Shown piece after piece: positions 18,441-28,602 of a DNA stretch of 64,000 bases. The translations under genes were made by a program, and so were the position numbers. Below the pieces are notes generated by a model. That model was not told where the DNA came from, made no database searches, and saw only the letters and a program-made list of their open reading frames with translations. The DNA comes from Gammaproteobacteria bacterium. Lineage in GTDB: Bacteria > Pseudomonadota > Gammaproteobacteria > Acidiferrobacterales > SZUA-150. The first letter of the stretch is position 1; each line of letters begins with the position of its first letter. Location of the stretch: positions 264,767-328,766 of the forward strand of contig JAOUOD010000002.1 in NCBI GenBank assembly GCA_029880545.1, written 5' to 3'.

Positions 18441-19793
18441 TTACATAAGCATAAGCGCGGCCAATCCGAGAAATGTCAGAAATCCAACAACGTCGGTTAC
18501 GGTTGTGAGGGCCACGCCGCTGGCCAGTACCGGGTCAATTCCCATCATACGTACAGCAATGGGAATTACCACTCCGGCCAACGCGGCGATAATGAGATTG
18601 ATTACCATGGCCAGACCTATCACAACACCGAGCATAATATTGTCAAACCAAAATACGGTGATTACACCGATTACCATCGCCCAGATAACACTGTTAAGCA
18701 CCCCGACCATCAGCTCGCGAACCAGCACCCTGCGCACCGTGGTATCCGTAACAACACCGAGAGCGATGCCGCGCACTACCAGGGTAACGGTCTGGATACC
18801 GGCGTTGCCACCCATGCTGGCAACGATTGGCATCAACACGGCTAGAGCCACCAGTTGCTGTATCGTACCCTCAAACAAACCGATTACCCACGAGGCCAGG
18901 ATTGCTGTCAGCAGGTTCACACCCAGCCACACCGATCGGTTACGGGCACTTCGGCCCACTGGCGCGAATATATCTTCTTCGTCGCGCAGACCTGCCGCAG
19001 CCATAACCGAGTGCCCCGCCTCATCGCGAATAACATCAACAACGTCATCAATAGTAATTCGGCCAACGAGCCGGTTGTTTTCATCCACGACCGGCGCAGT
19101 AATCAGGTTGTAGCGTTCGAAGGCAGCGGCAACATCTGTATCCGGTGACAGCACATTGAATTTCACCACGTCCGTCTTCATGGCCTCACTGACACGCATA
19201 CCAGGATCATCGGTCAGCAGCGTCGACAGATACAATACACCGGTAAGATAACCCTTTCGATCTACTACAAACAGCTTGTTGGTATCAGCGGGTATCGAAC
19301 CCAGTTTCCGCAGATATCGTTGCGCCACACCGAGCGTAATATCTTCCCGAACAGTTAGCACGTCCACGTCCATGAGGCCGCCAGCCGTATCCTCGGGATA
19401 GGCCAACACTGCATCAAGCTGGGCACGGCCATTCTTGTCCAGTACAAACAGCAGGCGCGATACGACCTCTTCCGGCAGGTCGGGTATCAGGTCGGCAATA
19501 TCATCCGTATCCAGGCGACCGATTGCCTGGACCAGCACGGCTTCATCCAGAGGTTCCAGCAAGCTCGGGCGCACACCCTCCGCCACCTCGGCGAGCACCT
19601 CACCCATATTCTCATGACGCACCTGCGGCCATACTTGCGACCGCTGGGACGGGGGCAAGGCTTCGAGAACATCGGCAATATCCGCAGGGTGCAGGGAATC
19701 AACGACTTCATTTAGTCGTTCAGGCGACTCTGATTCCAGTGCCGCCAGCACCTGCTCCAGGTAGTCTGCTTGTGAGGTACTTGAAGTTACCAC
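18441..19793 (-). CDS. mgtE: Magnesium transporter MgtE
   Basis: MgtE is a dimeric Mg2+ channel gated by cytoplasmic Mg2+. The 450-residue protein has the N-terminal superhelical domain (LHPADIADVLEALPPSQR), two CBS domains (about residues 130-255), a plug helix and five transmembrane helices with the pore motifs MPIVASMGGNAGIQT and GVVIPIAVRMMGIDPVLASG. The start is GTG at 19793. The PTS-mgtE neighbourhood is known from other Proteobacteria, but here mgtE lies on the opposite strand. Confidence 0.97.
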   Translation of the reverse strand: MVTSSTSQADYLEQVLAALESESPERLNEVVDSLHPADIADVLEALPPSQRSQVWPQVRHENMGEVLAEVAEGVRPSLLEPLDEAVLVQAIGRLDTDDIADLIPDLPEEVVSRLLFVLDKNGRAQLDAVLAYPEDTAGGLMDVDVLTVREDITLGVAQRYLRKLGSIPADTNKLFVVDRKGYLTGVLYLSTLLTDDPGMRVSEAMKTDVVKFNVLSPDTDVAAAFERYNLITAPVVDENNRLVGRITIDDVVDVIRDEAGHSVMAAAGLRDEEDIFAPVGRSARNRSVWLGVNLLTAILASWVIGLFEGTIQQLVALAVLMPIVASMGGNAGIQTVTLVVRGIALGVVTDTTVRRVLVRELMVGVLNSVIWAMVIGVITVFWFDNIMLGVVIGLAMVINLIIAALAGVVIPIAVRMMGIDPVLASGVALTTVTDVVGFLTFLGLAALMLM

Positions 19794-19875
19794 CTGCTCA
19801 CCACCGATCCAATGGAATTGTTTTTACCGGCTGCCTGACCGGGCAGGCAGGCTTTCTCCGGCCGGGGCGCGTACG

Positions 19876-20682
19876 CTATATGCGCCGATGATCGATACTT
19901 GGAAGACTGCGCCTGGCGCGAACCAGGCGTTCACGTTCGTAGTCGGCGACCACGACGCCCGAACCGCGCGCCAACCGGTCCAGGACCTTGCCCCAAGGAG
20001 ACACGATCATGCTGTCGCCATGGGTTTCGCGACCATTAATATGATACCCGCCCTGTCCAGCAGCGATGACAAAACCCAGGTTCTCAATGGCGCGTGCACG
20101 AACCAGTGTTTCCCAGTGCGCCTTGCCGGTAATTTCAGTAAAAGCCGCCGGGATGCTGAACAACTCCGCTCCCTGGTCAAGCATCTTTCGATACAGCTCC
20201 GGAAACCGGATGTCGTAACATACCGACATGCCAAGGCGTCCGAATGGCGTATCCACAACCACAACATCCTTGCCGGCCTCTATCGCCGCCGATTCGTTGT
20301 ACTGCTCACCATTCTCAAGCGCAACATCAAAAAGGTGAATCTTGTCATAACGGGCGACACACTCCCCTTTGTCGTTATACAGCAATGATGCAGCCCTTAC
20401 CTTGTCCCTGGTTTCAGACCATATGGCGATCGTACCGCCGACGATCCAGACCTGGTGTTTTTTTGCCCTGGCAGACAGAAAATCCTGCACCTGGCCGGTT
20501 CCAAAATCCTCGGCACACGCCAGCCGTTCCGCTTCGCGCGCAGGAAAACAGGCAAAATTTTCCGGCAACACAATGAGCTTGGCCCCGGCTTTTGCAGCCT
20601 GGTCTACCAGGCGACCCGCCTCGATCAGGTTGGCACCCACGTTGGGGCCTGATGCCATCTGTATTGCTGCTACTTTACTCAC
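19876..20682 (-). CDS. Carbon-nitrogen hydrolase of the Nit family
   Basis: The 268-residue enzyme carries the nitrilase catalytic triad: Glu41 (VLPENFACFP), Lys113 (RYDKIHLFDV) and Cys154 (MSVCYDIRFPELYR). The closest characterised group is the NIT1/Nit2-like branch, which hydrolyses deaminated glutathione; substrate is inferred only. The start is GTG at 20682, with AGAGGT eight bases upstream. A nitrilase next to yhdP and rng is a common gammaproteobacterial arrangement. Confidence 0.93.
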   Translation of the reverse strand: MSKVAAIQMASGPNVGANLIEAGRLVDQAAKAGAKLIVLPENFACFPAREAERLACAEDFGTGQVQDFLSARAKKHQVWIVGGTIAIWSETRDKVRAASLLYNDKGECVARYDKIHLFDVALENGEQYNESAAIEAGKDVVVVDTPFGRLGMSVCYDIRFPELYRKMLDQGAELFSIPAAFTEITGKAHWETLVRARAIENLGFVIAAGQGGYHINGRETHGDSMIVSPWGKVLDRLARGSGVVVADYERERLVRARRSLPSIDHRRI

Positions 20683-20701
20683 TAATCACTACCTCTTCGC
20701 A

Positions 20702-21058
20702 TTATCTTTTTTGCGTTTCAACCTGGAGTCGATCAGGCTCCACCACCCCGATTTCTGTCGCAATCCTGAGTCTTTCGATACCCATGGCGACCAGCCATTG
20801 CTCCAGTTTGCCCGCGTATTCCTGGGACCTATTATTACCATAGATAATACGAACATAGGTATCGTTACCTGAACCAAGACCGGAAAGAACAGGCGCCAAC
20901 CCGGGCAAACTTGTCAGCTGGTCGGCACCGGTGATCTTGTCCAGGTCTGACAGCTGCAGACTGACCGGGGCAGGCTCTACAGCCAAGGCAGCTACTGAAA
21001 CTACCAGGCCCGCGCCACCCAAAAGCCGGTACCAGAACCGGGCGGTGTTGTGCGCCAT
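20702..21058 (-). CDS. Exported protein of unknown function between yhdP and the nitrilase
   Basis: The 118-residue protein begins with a signal peptide or membrane anchor (about residues 8-27). The mature part has a segment TYVRIIYGNNRSQEYAGKLEQWLVAMGIERLRI that resembles the beta-alpha-beta pattern of OmpA-like or SPOR-like small domains (a strand, then a helix ending in a W-L-x-x-x-G-I turn), but no family was recognised. It starts 3 nt after the yhdP stop, so it is co-translated with it. A periplasmic location is inferred. Confidence 0.75.
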   Translation of the reverse strand: MAHNTARFWYRLLGGAGLVVSVAALAVEPAPVSLQLSDLDKITGADQLTSLPGLAPVLSGLGSGNDTYVRIIYGNNRSQEYAGKLEQWLVAMGIERLRIATEIGVVEPDRLQVETQKR

Positions 21059-21061
21059 CTT

Positions 21062-24000
21062 CTAGTCCCCCTGTTTCTCGTCACGCGACGAATCGGACAA
21101 CTGCCGAATCTGTGGCTTGTCCCAGGTTCCCTGCACCATGTAGGTGATCTTGGATTTGCTGGCGATATCCTTTTTAAACAGGCGATTGAACAGCAAAATG
21201 GCTGCACCCACCTGGGGCACACCAAGCCCCCAGCTGGCAAACGCCAGTGTATCTGAAAAACTCGGATTTACACCGACAACAAAATCATAATCTTCAGTGG
21301 CCACTCCGACGCGGCCGCTCGCGACCATGTCGGCTGACGGCCCCTGCATCCGGAAATCCCGCGTATACAGATGTCCACGTTCAACATCAAACGTTCCCTT
21401 GACGAGGTCAAACACATAGCCGGATTCAAAAATAGTACTGAAATCCAGGCGCGCATAACGAGAGAAAGCCCCAAGGTCAAAGACTCCCAGCATTTTGCCG
21501 GCACCTTGTTCCAGCTTGATCAGGCTGCCTGATTCGACCTTGATATCAAATTTACCGGTTGCGTTATTAAAACTGTACTCATCTGCATCCATCCACGCCA
21601 ATTCCGCGTTCAGATGCGCCTTGCCAGATTTAACCTGGCCAGGCATACCCAGCCTGCCCAGCGTCTCGCCAAAATCCTTGCTGCTCGCCACCAGGGATAA
21701 CTCACCAAAACCCTGCGCCCCCATTCTCTTGAGTTCTGCCCATGCGGTCGCATCAAGAAACTCGTCCCAAAAGCGTACATGATCCACACGCCAGCCATTG
21801 CTGATCGGGACCGCTTTCAGCTCGGCCTCGCCGAAATTCCGGTCGCCGTATCGAAACACGCGGCTGCTGATGCGAGTACGCGGCAGGTTTCGTGGATCAA
21901 CAGGGCCATCCGGATCACGGTATGTTTTATCCGGAATAGACAGGAAATCAAAACTGGCGTTCAGTTCGGCCGGTTCACGGGAGCCGAAATAGTCCAGCCT
22001 GCCCTGCGCGGCGGTGCCTGCAATCAATGCCCTCCAACCGGTCAGATGCGGTTTGATATTGATTGTCATTTGTCCCAGTTTCCGGTCAAACAGGCCGACA
22101 TCATCAGTAACCAGGCTCATCGAATCAAACAAGGCAGGAGCAGGAGCGCGGCCGGCCGTCATATCAGATACCTGTTTGCGCCAGGCATCCAGATCCAGTT
22201 CTTCGCTGCGCAGCTTTACGTGAATCCCGGGAGCAGCAGGCAGCTGTGCATCTCCACCAACAAATACCTGTGTTCGATCGTGACGCCAGCGGTCTCCACG
22301 CCTGGTCAACCGCGTCACCGTTGATGCCGTTCCGGACAACGATGACCTGATCAGGTGCTCTGATTCATTCAGCACGTCTGACTTTATCGTTAACCCGGTT
22401 TTTGTTCCGGCAGGCTTGGCTAATGGTACAGGCATTGACGACGACATCGCGTCCAGTTCCGCCTGCAGATCCAGCCTGGGACCGGCTTTATCAATGGTGA
22501 TATCACCCTGCCACGAGCCTGTTCCCTGCAGATAAGGTCTAATAACACTGGCGTAACTGTCGGCGACCCCGTTTGCTGTCAGCGTGCCGGACCCTTGCAA
22601 TAACACGAGCCGATCACCTGATGCGCTACTGTTGTTAGACAAGGTCAGGCGGGACTCACCGCCCAGCGCGCTCAATGAGAATCTGCCGTCGACTACACCA
22701 CCCTGGTCAAAATGTGCAATGCCATTGATGGCTGATGCTTCGAGACCAATAGCATTGAGTCGCGCAAACACAAAGTCCGGGCGATACTCGCCATACAAGT
22801 GAAAATCCGATCCCTCGGATGGATCGAAATCCAGGGAAAGTCGTATCACGCTGTTACCTGCAAGCGATACATCCGGAAACGCCTTCGCCCAGCCACCTGC
22901 TATCGGCGCGTTACTCACCTGCCTGATCAGGGCTGCCAGTTCACGGCCACCTGCATTAACGCGCCCATCGATAAACAGGCGCCTGCCCTGGTCATCCTTG
23001 AAATCTCTCGCAGTCACGGAAACCTGGCTGATATTCATATCATTGATCAGGCCATCATTCGCCGTAACGGTCATGGATGAGCCGCTGAAAAACAGTCGCG
23101 TATCAAGTTTCTCAACGGCAGGCCAGCCGTCAAGATACTTCAGCACGCCATCCCTGATATCCACGAAAACTTCAAAACGACCATTATTGTCCCTGAACGG
23201 GAAATCATTCAGGTAACCCTGATACACCGCATGTCCGCCGACAACCCGGCCATCCTTTATCGCGCCATCAAGCCACGACAACAAGGCCGGCTTCAACAGG
23301 TTTACCGGAAAGTATCGTCCGGCGCGCTTTCCGTTTCCGGAATCAAATTTCCAGCGAGTCTCGAGGTAAGGCGAATTTTCTTTCTCGGTGGGCGTACGAA
23401 ACAGACCGCCGCCATGCACGTTCATGTCGCGATTGGCAACATCTATCCCGTTGAACTCAATCTGCCAGTTGTTCTCAAGCTTTGTCCACTTGACTCGTCC
23501 TTCAAGATTGTCCAGTTCAATGGGTTGCCGGAATACATCCGGTAAATTGATACTTCCATCGATTGTCTTGAGGTTCAGCTGCACACTTGTTGCATCTGCA
23601 CGCACCGCGCCATCGATACCGGAAATGCCGGGCAAACTTCCGCTGCTGAGCCAGCCGAGATTATGAAAGCCTGCCGACACTGAAAAGACAGAACGGTTAT
23701 CAAGAGAATCAGGCAAATGAAATTCAAGGTCATGAATATTGCCGACCGGTTTCAGCTGGTCCAGTGAAATGGTTTCGAGGTTTGCAAGACCCAGGGACTG
23801 GGCCAGTACCGCCAGGTCTGCAATGTTGACAAAGCCGACACGAGCGATGGTTTCATTCTGTCGCCTGGCCACCCAAAGATGATCGGCATTCCAGGGCTTT
23901 CCGGCAATTCCAAGGGTCAGGCGCCTGGCTTCAAGCACCCAGGCCTCGCCAGCACGGCGCCAGACGATATCGGTATCAATGGCATTGATATCGAGACGGG

Positions 24001-24931
24001 CGGACCGGCCGACATCGGCCTTGATGTTCTGGCCAAACAATCGGCCCTGAAATACGCGGGGCTTGCCAGCCGATACTTCGGCGCGAAACACCAGGTCAAA
24101 CCTGCCGGCGATTTCTCCGGGCAGCAATGATCGAAACACCAGCGGCAGGTTGGCGGGCTGAAATCCGGAAGCTTCCGTATATAACCTGCCGTGCCAGGTT
24201 ATCGGTTCGTCGAGCTTGCCGGCTACATCCGCAGAAAAACTGCAGGTGCCGCAAAAATTATCCGGAAAGATGCCACCGAAGGAAAGCTGATGGCGTGTGC
24301 CGTTACTTTCCAGGCGCAACTTGGCGCGGCTTACGACAAATGGTTTCTGATCCCGGTATTGGTCAAGCCAGCTTATACGGCTGCGTTTGAACTCGAGCAC
24401 ACCCAGGCGAGAAACAATATCATTAATATCCGGTTTGGCGGCGACTTCTTCAATGGTCGTTTCCCTGGCCTCGCCCGTATTACCGGTTCGAAACTCGAGA
24501 CCACCAACCCACCAGCGTCCACCCTTGTCGCGACGGAAATCCAGATTGGTCTCATAAATTGTCAGGCTGGCCAGGCCGAGTCGCGCCGACAGCAACGACG
24601 TCAGCGACAGAATGGCGCGAACCCGCTTTGCGCCGACTATGGTGTCTCCCGACGTGGTGGCCACCCGGAGATCATAAAGATCAACCCCGGGAATAAATCC
24701 GTCCCAGACAATATTGATTCGCTCCGTGGAGATATCCAGGCCGGCGCGCTCCGAGATCAGCTGCTCGATATCACCCTTGTTCTGCAACAGGTGGGGCAAG
24801 CCGGCACGCAGACCAAAAAACGCGACAACGGCAACGATAACCAGGCCGACCAGGCTGTAACCTGCAAAACGACCGACAACAACTGACCATCGGCCAAGAT
24901 GAAATCTGAATTGTGCGTCACCCTTGTGCAT
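21062..24931 (-). CDS. yhdP: AsmA-like lipid transport protein YhdP
   Basis: YhdP belongs to the AsmA/TamB group of bridge proteins that move phospholipids from the inner to the outer membrane. The 1289-residue product is close to E. coli YhdP (1266). It has a single N-terminal membrane helix (about residues 24-45), a long periplasmic beta-rich groove region and a conserved C-terminal AsmA2 segment (GVATEDYDFVVGVNPSFSDT, then a hydrophobic stretch). The gene is followed by rng upstream in transcription order, as in E. coli. Confidence 0.95.
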   Translation of the reverse strand: MHKGDAQFRFHLGRWSVVVGRFAGYSLVGLVIVAVVAFFGLRAGLPHLLQNKGDIEQLISERAGLDISTERINIVWDGFIPGVDLYDLRVATTSGDTIVGAKRVRAILSLTSLLSARLGLASLTIYETNLDFRRDKGGRWWVGGLEFRTGNTGEARETTIEEVAAKPDINDIVSRLGVLEFKRSRISWLDQYRDQKPFVVSRAKLRLESNGTRHQLSFGGIFPDNFCGTCSFSADVAGKLDEPITWHGRLYTEASGFQPANLPLVFRSLLPGEIAGRFDLVFRAEVSAGKPRVFQGRLFGQNIKADVGRSARLDINAIDTDIVWRRAGEAWVLEARRLTLGIAGKPWNADHLWVARRQNETIARVGFVNIADLAVLAQSLGLANLETISLDQLKPVGNIHDLEFHLPDSLDNRSVFSVSAGFHNLGWLSSGSLPGISGIDGAVRADATSVQLNLKTIDGSINLPDVFRQPIELDNLEGRVKWTKLENNWQIEFNGIDVANRDMNVHGGGLFRTPTEKENSPYLETRWKFDSGNGKRAGRYFPVNLLKPALLSWLDGAIKDGRVVGGHAVYQGYLNDFPFRDNNGRFEVFVDIRDGVLKYLDGWPAVEKLDTRLFFSGSSMTVTANDGLINDMNISQVSVTARDFKDDQGRRLFIDGRVNAGGRELAALIRQVSNAPIAGGWAKAFPDVSLAGNSVIRLSLDFDPSEGSDFHLYGEYRPDFVFARLNAIGLEASAINGIAHFDQGGVVDGRFSLSALGGESRLTLSNNSSASGDRLVLLQGSGTLTANGVADSYASVIRPYLQGTGSWQGDITIDKAGPRLDLQAELDAMSSSMPVPLAKPAGTKTGLTIKSDVLNESEHLIRSSLSGTASTVTRLTRRGDRWRHDRTQVFVGGDAQLPAAPGIHVKLRSEELDLDAWRKQVSDMTAGRAPAPALFDSMSLVTDDVGLFDRKLGQMTINIKPHLTGWRALIAGTAAQGRLDYFGSREPAELNASFDFLSIPDKTYRDPDGPVDPRNLPRTRISSRVFRYGDRNFGEAELKAVPISNGWRVDHVRFWDEFLDATAWAELKRMGAQGFGELSLVASSKDFGETLGRLGMPGQVKSGKAHLNAELAWMDADEYSFNNATGKFDIKVESGSLIKLEQGAGKMLGVFDLGAFSRYARLDFSTIFESGYVFDLVKGTFDVERGHLYTRDFRMQGPSADMVASGRVGVATEDYDFVVGVNPSFSDTLAFASWGLGVPQVGAAILLFNRLFKKDIASKSKITYMVQGTWDKPQIRQLSDSSRDEKQGD

Positions 24932-24944
24932 GATTCATCGGGCC

Positions 24945-26429
24945 CTACATCAGCACAACATCATATTGTTCCTGGCTGTACAGTGGTTCCACCTGCAAGT
25001 GAACCGGCTTCCCGATAAATTCCTGCAGGTTGGCGAGACTGGCTGCCTCCTCATCCAGCAACAGGTCCACCACCAGTTGCGATGCCATGACCATAAACTT
25101 GTCCGTATCAAACTGGCGCACTTCACGAAGAATTTCGCGAAAAATCTCATAACACACTGTTTGCGGCGTCTTCAACACACCGCGCCCGGAACAAACGGGG
25201 CATGGCTCACACAGAATATGTTCCAGGCTTTCGCGCGTACGCTTTCGTGTCAGCTCCACCAGGCCAAGTGGCGAAATCTCTGACATGTAAACCTTGGTGC
25301 GATCCCGGGACAATGCCTTTTCGAGTGCTCGTAATACCTGTCGCTTGTGATCCTTGTCGGCCATATCGATGAAATCAATGATGATCATGCCACCAAGATT
25401 CCTCAGTCGCAGTTGTCTTGCAATTGCCTGCGCCGCCTCCAGGTTGGTCTTGAAGATGGTTTCTTCCAGGTTTTTTCTGCCAACGTAGGCGCCGGTATTG
25501 ACATCTATGGTAGTCATGGCCTCGGTTTGATCGAGGATAAGATAGCCTCCTGACTTGAGCATGACTTTTCGCTCCAGCGCCTTCTGAATCTCATCCTCAA
25601 CCGAGTACAGATCAAAAACAGGCCGTTCACCGGGGTAATACTCAATACGACCCTTGACCTCGGGTATGAATTCGCGGGCAAACTCCAGTGCCTTGTTGTA
25701 TGTCTCGCGTGAATCAATACGAATCTTCTCGACATTATCCAGAACAATATCGCGCATGGCTCGCAACGACAGTGACAGGTCCTCGTGGATCAACGTGGCA
25801 CCGCCGGTGGACTTTATCCTTTCACCGGCAACGCTCCAGACACGCTGCAAATATCGTATATCATTTTTGATATCTTTCTCTGTTGCTGTCTCGGATGCAG
25901 TGCGCAGGATATAGCCACCACCACTTTCACCAGACTCATCCAGGACCGCAACAATGGTATCTTTCAGGCGAACACGCTCTTCCTCGTCCTCGATACGCTG
26001 GGAGATTCCAATATGATCAGTACCCGGCAGGTATACAAGATAGCGTGCCGGCAAGGTAAGGCTCATTGTCAGGCGCGCGCCCTTGCTGCCAAGCGGGTCC
26101 TTGACGACCTGCACCACGACTTCCTGGCCTTCGCGCAACAGTGTGGCAATAGGAGGAACATCAAAAGAAGTACCTGCCTCTTCGCTGTCACCCAGTTTCA
26201 GGGAAGGCTTGACATCAGACGCATGCAGGAACGCGGCTCGCTCCAGCCCGATATCAACAAACGCAGCCTGCATACCCGGAAGTATCCGGACTACCTTGCC
26301 TTTATAAATGTTGCCGACAATTCCGCGATTGTCGCTGCGCTCAATGTAGACTTCCTGGAGTACGCCGTTTTCAACTACGGCGACACGCACTTCCTGCGGT
26401 GTGACATTGATCAGAATTTCTTCGCTCAC
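24945..26429 (-). CDS. rng: Ribonuclease G
   Basis: RNase G is an endoribonuclease that matures the 16S rRNA 5' end and degrades some mRNAs. The 494-residue protein has an S1 RNA-binding domain inserted near residues 35-125, the DNase I-like catalytic domain with metal-binding aspartates in TIDVNTGAYVG and IIIDFIDM, and the Zn-link CEPCPVCSGRG. It lacks the long C-terminal scaffold of RNase E. The start is GTG at 26429, with AAGG five bases upstream. Confidence 0.97.
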   Translation of the reverse strand: MSEEILINVTPQEVRVAVVENGVLQEVYIERSDNRGIVGNIYKGKVVRILPGMQAAFVDIGLERAAFLHASDVKPSLKLGDSEEAGTSFDVPPIATLLREGQEVVVQVVKDPLGSKGARLTMSLTLPARYLVYLPGTDHIGISQRIEDEEERVRLKDTIVAVLDESGESGGGYILRTASETATEKDIKNDIRYLQRVWSVAGERIKSTGGATLIHEDLSLSLRAMRDIVLDNVEKIRIDSRETYNKALEFAREFIPEVKGRIEYYPGERPVFDLYSVEDEIQKALERKVMLKSGGYLILDQTEAMTTIDVNTGAYVGRKNLEETIFKTNLEAAQAIARQLRLRNLGGMIIIDFIDMADKDHKRQVLRALEKALSRDRTKVYMSEISPLGLVELTRKRTRESLEHILCEPCPVCSGRGVLKTPQTVCYEIFREILREVRQFDTDKFMVMASQLVVDLLLDEEAASLANLQEFIGKPVHLQVEPLYSQEQYDVVLM

Positions 26430-26447
26430 GATACCTTGCTACCTGTT

Positions 26448-27047
26448 TCACAACTTCATAAACGTCATCACCTGCTGCAACAGGCATGCGGTCTCGTACA
26501 AGGGCAACCCCATAACGCCGGAGTAGCTGCCTTCAAGCCGGGAAATATAGGCAGCGGCCTTTCCCTGGATACCGTAGGCGCCGGCCTTGTCTGCCGGCTC
26601 CCCGCTGGCCCAATATTCATCGATCCGGGATTCGGTCATGGCTGCAAACTGCACCCGGCTGACCTGCAATGCAGACCAGCTATGATCAGCATATATTATA
26701 GTAACGGCGGTTAAAACCTCGTGGGTCCTTCCGGCCAGAAGATGCAACATGGCCAGGCCGTCTTCCCGGTTGGCCGGCTTTCCCAGTATGCGGTTATCGA
26801 CAACCACGACAGTATCGGCGCCCAGGGTCGGCAGGCGCTCCAGCCCCCTCTCCTCCCGCTGCCGGTATACATCTTCAGCCTTCTGTCGCGCCAGCCGACT
26901 GGCATAATCGGCAGCGACCTCGCCCGGCAAAAGGGCTTCATCGGTACCCGACACCATAATGTCGAAGTCGACACCAATCTGCTGCAGCAATTCCTGTCGC
27001 CGCGGCGAAGCCGAAGCCAGGCAGATTTTCGGTGGAAAGTCGGTCAT
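26448..27047 (-). CDS. maf: Maf-type nucleoside triphosphate pyrophosphatase (YhdE)
   Basis: Maf proteins hydrolyse non-canonical or excess nucleoside triphosphates (dTTP/UTP for the YhdE branch) to monophosphates. The 199-residue protein has the N-terminal ASASPRRQELLQQIG motif, the catalytic GADTVVVVD segment and the C-terminal YSGVMGLPLYET. The maf-rng pair is conserved as in E. coli. Confidence 0.95.
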   Translation of the reverse strand: MTDFPPKICLASASPRRQELLQQIGVDFDIMVSGTDEALLPGEVAADYASRLARQKAEDVYRQREERGLERLPTLGADTVVVVDNRILGKPANREDGLAMLHLLAGRTHEVLTAVTIIYADHSWSALQVSRVQFAAMTESRIDEYWASGEPADKAGAYGIQGKAAAYISRLEGSYSGVMGLPLYETACLLQQVMTFMKL

Positions 27048-27093
27048 TTTGCTAGAGCAATTCGATGGTTAACGTGAGGCCGAGTCTGTTTCA

Positions 27094-27561
27094 CTAGCGG
27101 TGATATGGCAAGCCGGCGAGAATACTCCAGGCACGATAGGCCTGCTCGGCCACCACCACGCGGACAACCGGGTGAGCCAGGGTCAATGCCGACAGCGACC
27201 AGCGCGCCTCCGCGCGGTTCAGGCAATCTTCGGTCAGGCCTTCCGGGCCACCAACAAGCAGAGCTAGGTCGCGCCCGTCGTCCATACAGGACCGGACCCG
27301 GCCTGCGAGCATTTTCGAATCCAGGGATTTGCCAACCCGGTCCAGGGCCGCCACCCAGGCACCCCGGGGTATAGCTGCCTGCAGCCGCGTCGCCTCATCT
27401 TCGAGAATTCGCCTGATATCGGCATTCTTGCCACGCTTTCCGGCCGGGATCTCCTTCAGCTCCAACCGGCAATGTGGCGGCATACGCTTGCTGTATTCTT
27501 CCCAGGCCTGCTGGACCCAGGCTGGCATTTGTGTGCCAATTGACAACACCAGGATGCGCAT
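27094..27561 (-). CDS. rlmH: 23S rRNA (pseudouridine1915-N3) methyltransferase
   Basis: RlmH is a SPOUT methyltransferase that modifies pseudouridine 1915 in helix 69 of 23S rRNA on the 70S ribosome. The 155-residue length is exact for the family. The SAM-binding knot is visible as LALLVGGPEGLTEDC and the C-terminal HPVVRVVVAEQAYRAWSI with LPYHR, the diagnostic end. It lies 23 nt after rsfS, the usual partner. Confidence 0.97.
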   Translation of the reverse strand: MRILVLSIGTQMPAWVQQAWEEYSKRMPPHCRLELKEIPAGKRGKNADIRRILEDEATRLQAAIPRGAWVAALDRVGKSLDSKMLAGRVRSCMDDGRDLALLVGGPEGLTEDCLNRAEARWSLSALTLAHPVVRVVVAEQAYRAWSILAGLPYHR

Positions 27562-27584
27562 ATCAGCCTTCGAACGAAATCACG

Positions 27585-27935
27585 TCAGTCGTTACGCGAC
27601 GAAATCTCGCCTGCCTCACCCCACAGCTTTTCCAGCTGGTAGAACAACCGGGTATCAGGATGCATGACGTGGGCGATGACATCGCCATAATCAAGCAGTA
27701 CCCATTCGCCGTTGCGACGACCTTCAGTGCCAATAGGCTTGATGTTATGCTCGTCGCGCAGCGTTTCGACCACGCGGTCCGCCACTGAACTGACGTGACG
27801 ACTGGATGTACCGCTGGCAATAACCAGGTAATCGGCCACGTCTGATATGTTGCGCACGTCCAGCACCTTGATATCAACGCCCTTGGCGTCATCAATAGCC
27901 TTGCTGATGAGTTGTTGCAGTTTTTCCGGATCCAT
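27585..27935 (-). CDS. rsfS: Ribosomal silencing factor RsfS
   Basis: RsfS binds ribosomal protein uL14 and blocks subunit joining in starvation. The 116-residue product shows the family core: KGVDIKVLDVRNISDVADY, IASGTSSRHVSSVADRV and the GEWVLLDYGDVIAHVMHPDTR segment. It lies between nadD and rlmH, as in most bacteria. Confidence 0.96.
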   Translation of the reverse strand: MDPEKLQQLISKAIDDAKGVDIKVLDVRNISDVADYLVIASGTSSRHVSSVADRVVETLRDEHNIKPIGTEGRRNGEWVLLDYGDVIAHVMHPDTRLFYQLEKLWGEAGEISSRND

Positions 27936-27957
27936 TAACTGTCCTGTATAGTCATCG

Positions 27958-28590
27958 TCATAAATAAAGCTTGTGTTCGCGGATATATTGAATCACTGCA
28001 GCGGGCACCTGCGCGGAAACATTGTCACCGCGGGCAATGGCTGCGCGCACATCACTGGCCGCAATCGCCTGTTCCGTTACCGTTTGCAGGCAGATGCAAC
28101 CGCAGCGCCTGCTTGCCAGCATCGACACGTCATCACAAAAACGTGATGTCATCCACACCGGCATATCCTCCTTGCTGATTACATAGCCTGGACGTGACAT
28201 GGCAACAACGTGGCACAATTCGAACATCTGTTGCCACTCGTGCCATTTATCCAGTGTCATCAGGCTGTCAGCGCCCACCAGCAGGCACAACACCTGGTCA
28301 TCAGCCAGTGATTGACGCAGGTAACGCAACGTATCGACCATGTAGGAGGGCCCGTCACGATGATACTCGCAATCATCAACAACAAATCCTTGCTGGTCGC
28401 GGACTGCCAGCTGCACCATCTCCAGCCGCGCCCTGGCCGGGGCAACAGGCGCCTGGCGATGCGGCGGTTGCGCTGCCGGAACAAAGCGCACTTCACTCAG
28501 TTGCAGCGCAGCATAACTTTCCAGCGCGGTGCGCAAATGCCCGAAGTGAACAGGATCAAAGGTACCGCCGAAGATGCCTACCAGTTCCAC
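27958..28590 (-). CDS. nadD: Nicotinate-nucleotide adenylyltransferase
   Basis: NadD joins ATP and nicotinate mononucleotide to form deamido-NAD in NAD synthesis. The 210-residue protein begins with the nucleotidyltransferase motif GIFGGTFDPVHFGHLR and keeps the LLVGADSLMTLDKWHEW loop. The C-terminal ISxTxxR-like region reads AASDVRAAIARGDN, a variant of the usual pattern. The start is a GTG at 28590 without a strong ribosome-binding site. Confidence 0.95.
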   Translation of the reverse strand: MELVGIFGGTFDPVHFGHLRTALESYAALQLSEVRFVPAAQPPHRQAPVAPARARLEMVQLAVRDQQGFVVDDCEYHRDGPSYMVDTLRYLRQSLADDQVLCLLVGADSLMTLDKWHEWQQMFELCHVVAMSRPGYVISKEDMPVWMTSRFCDDVSMLASRRCGCICLQTVTEQAIAASDVRAAIARGDNVSAQVPAAVIQYIREHKLYL

Positions 28591-28602
28591 CGTGCGGTCA
28601 CT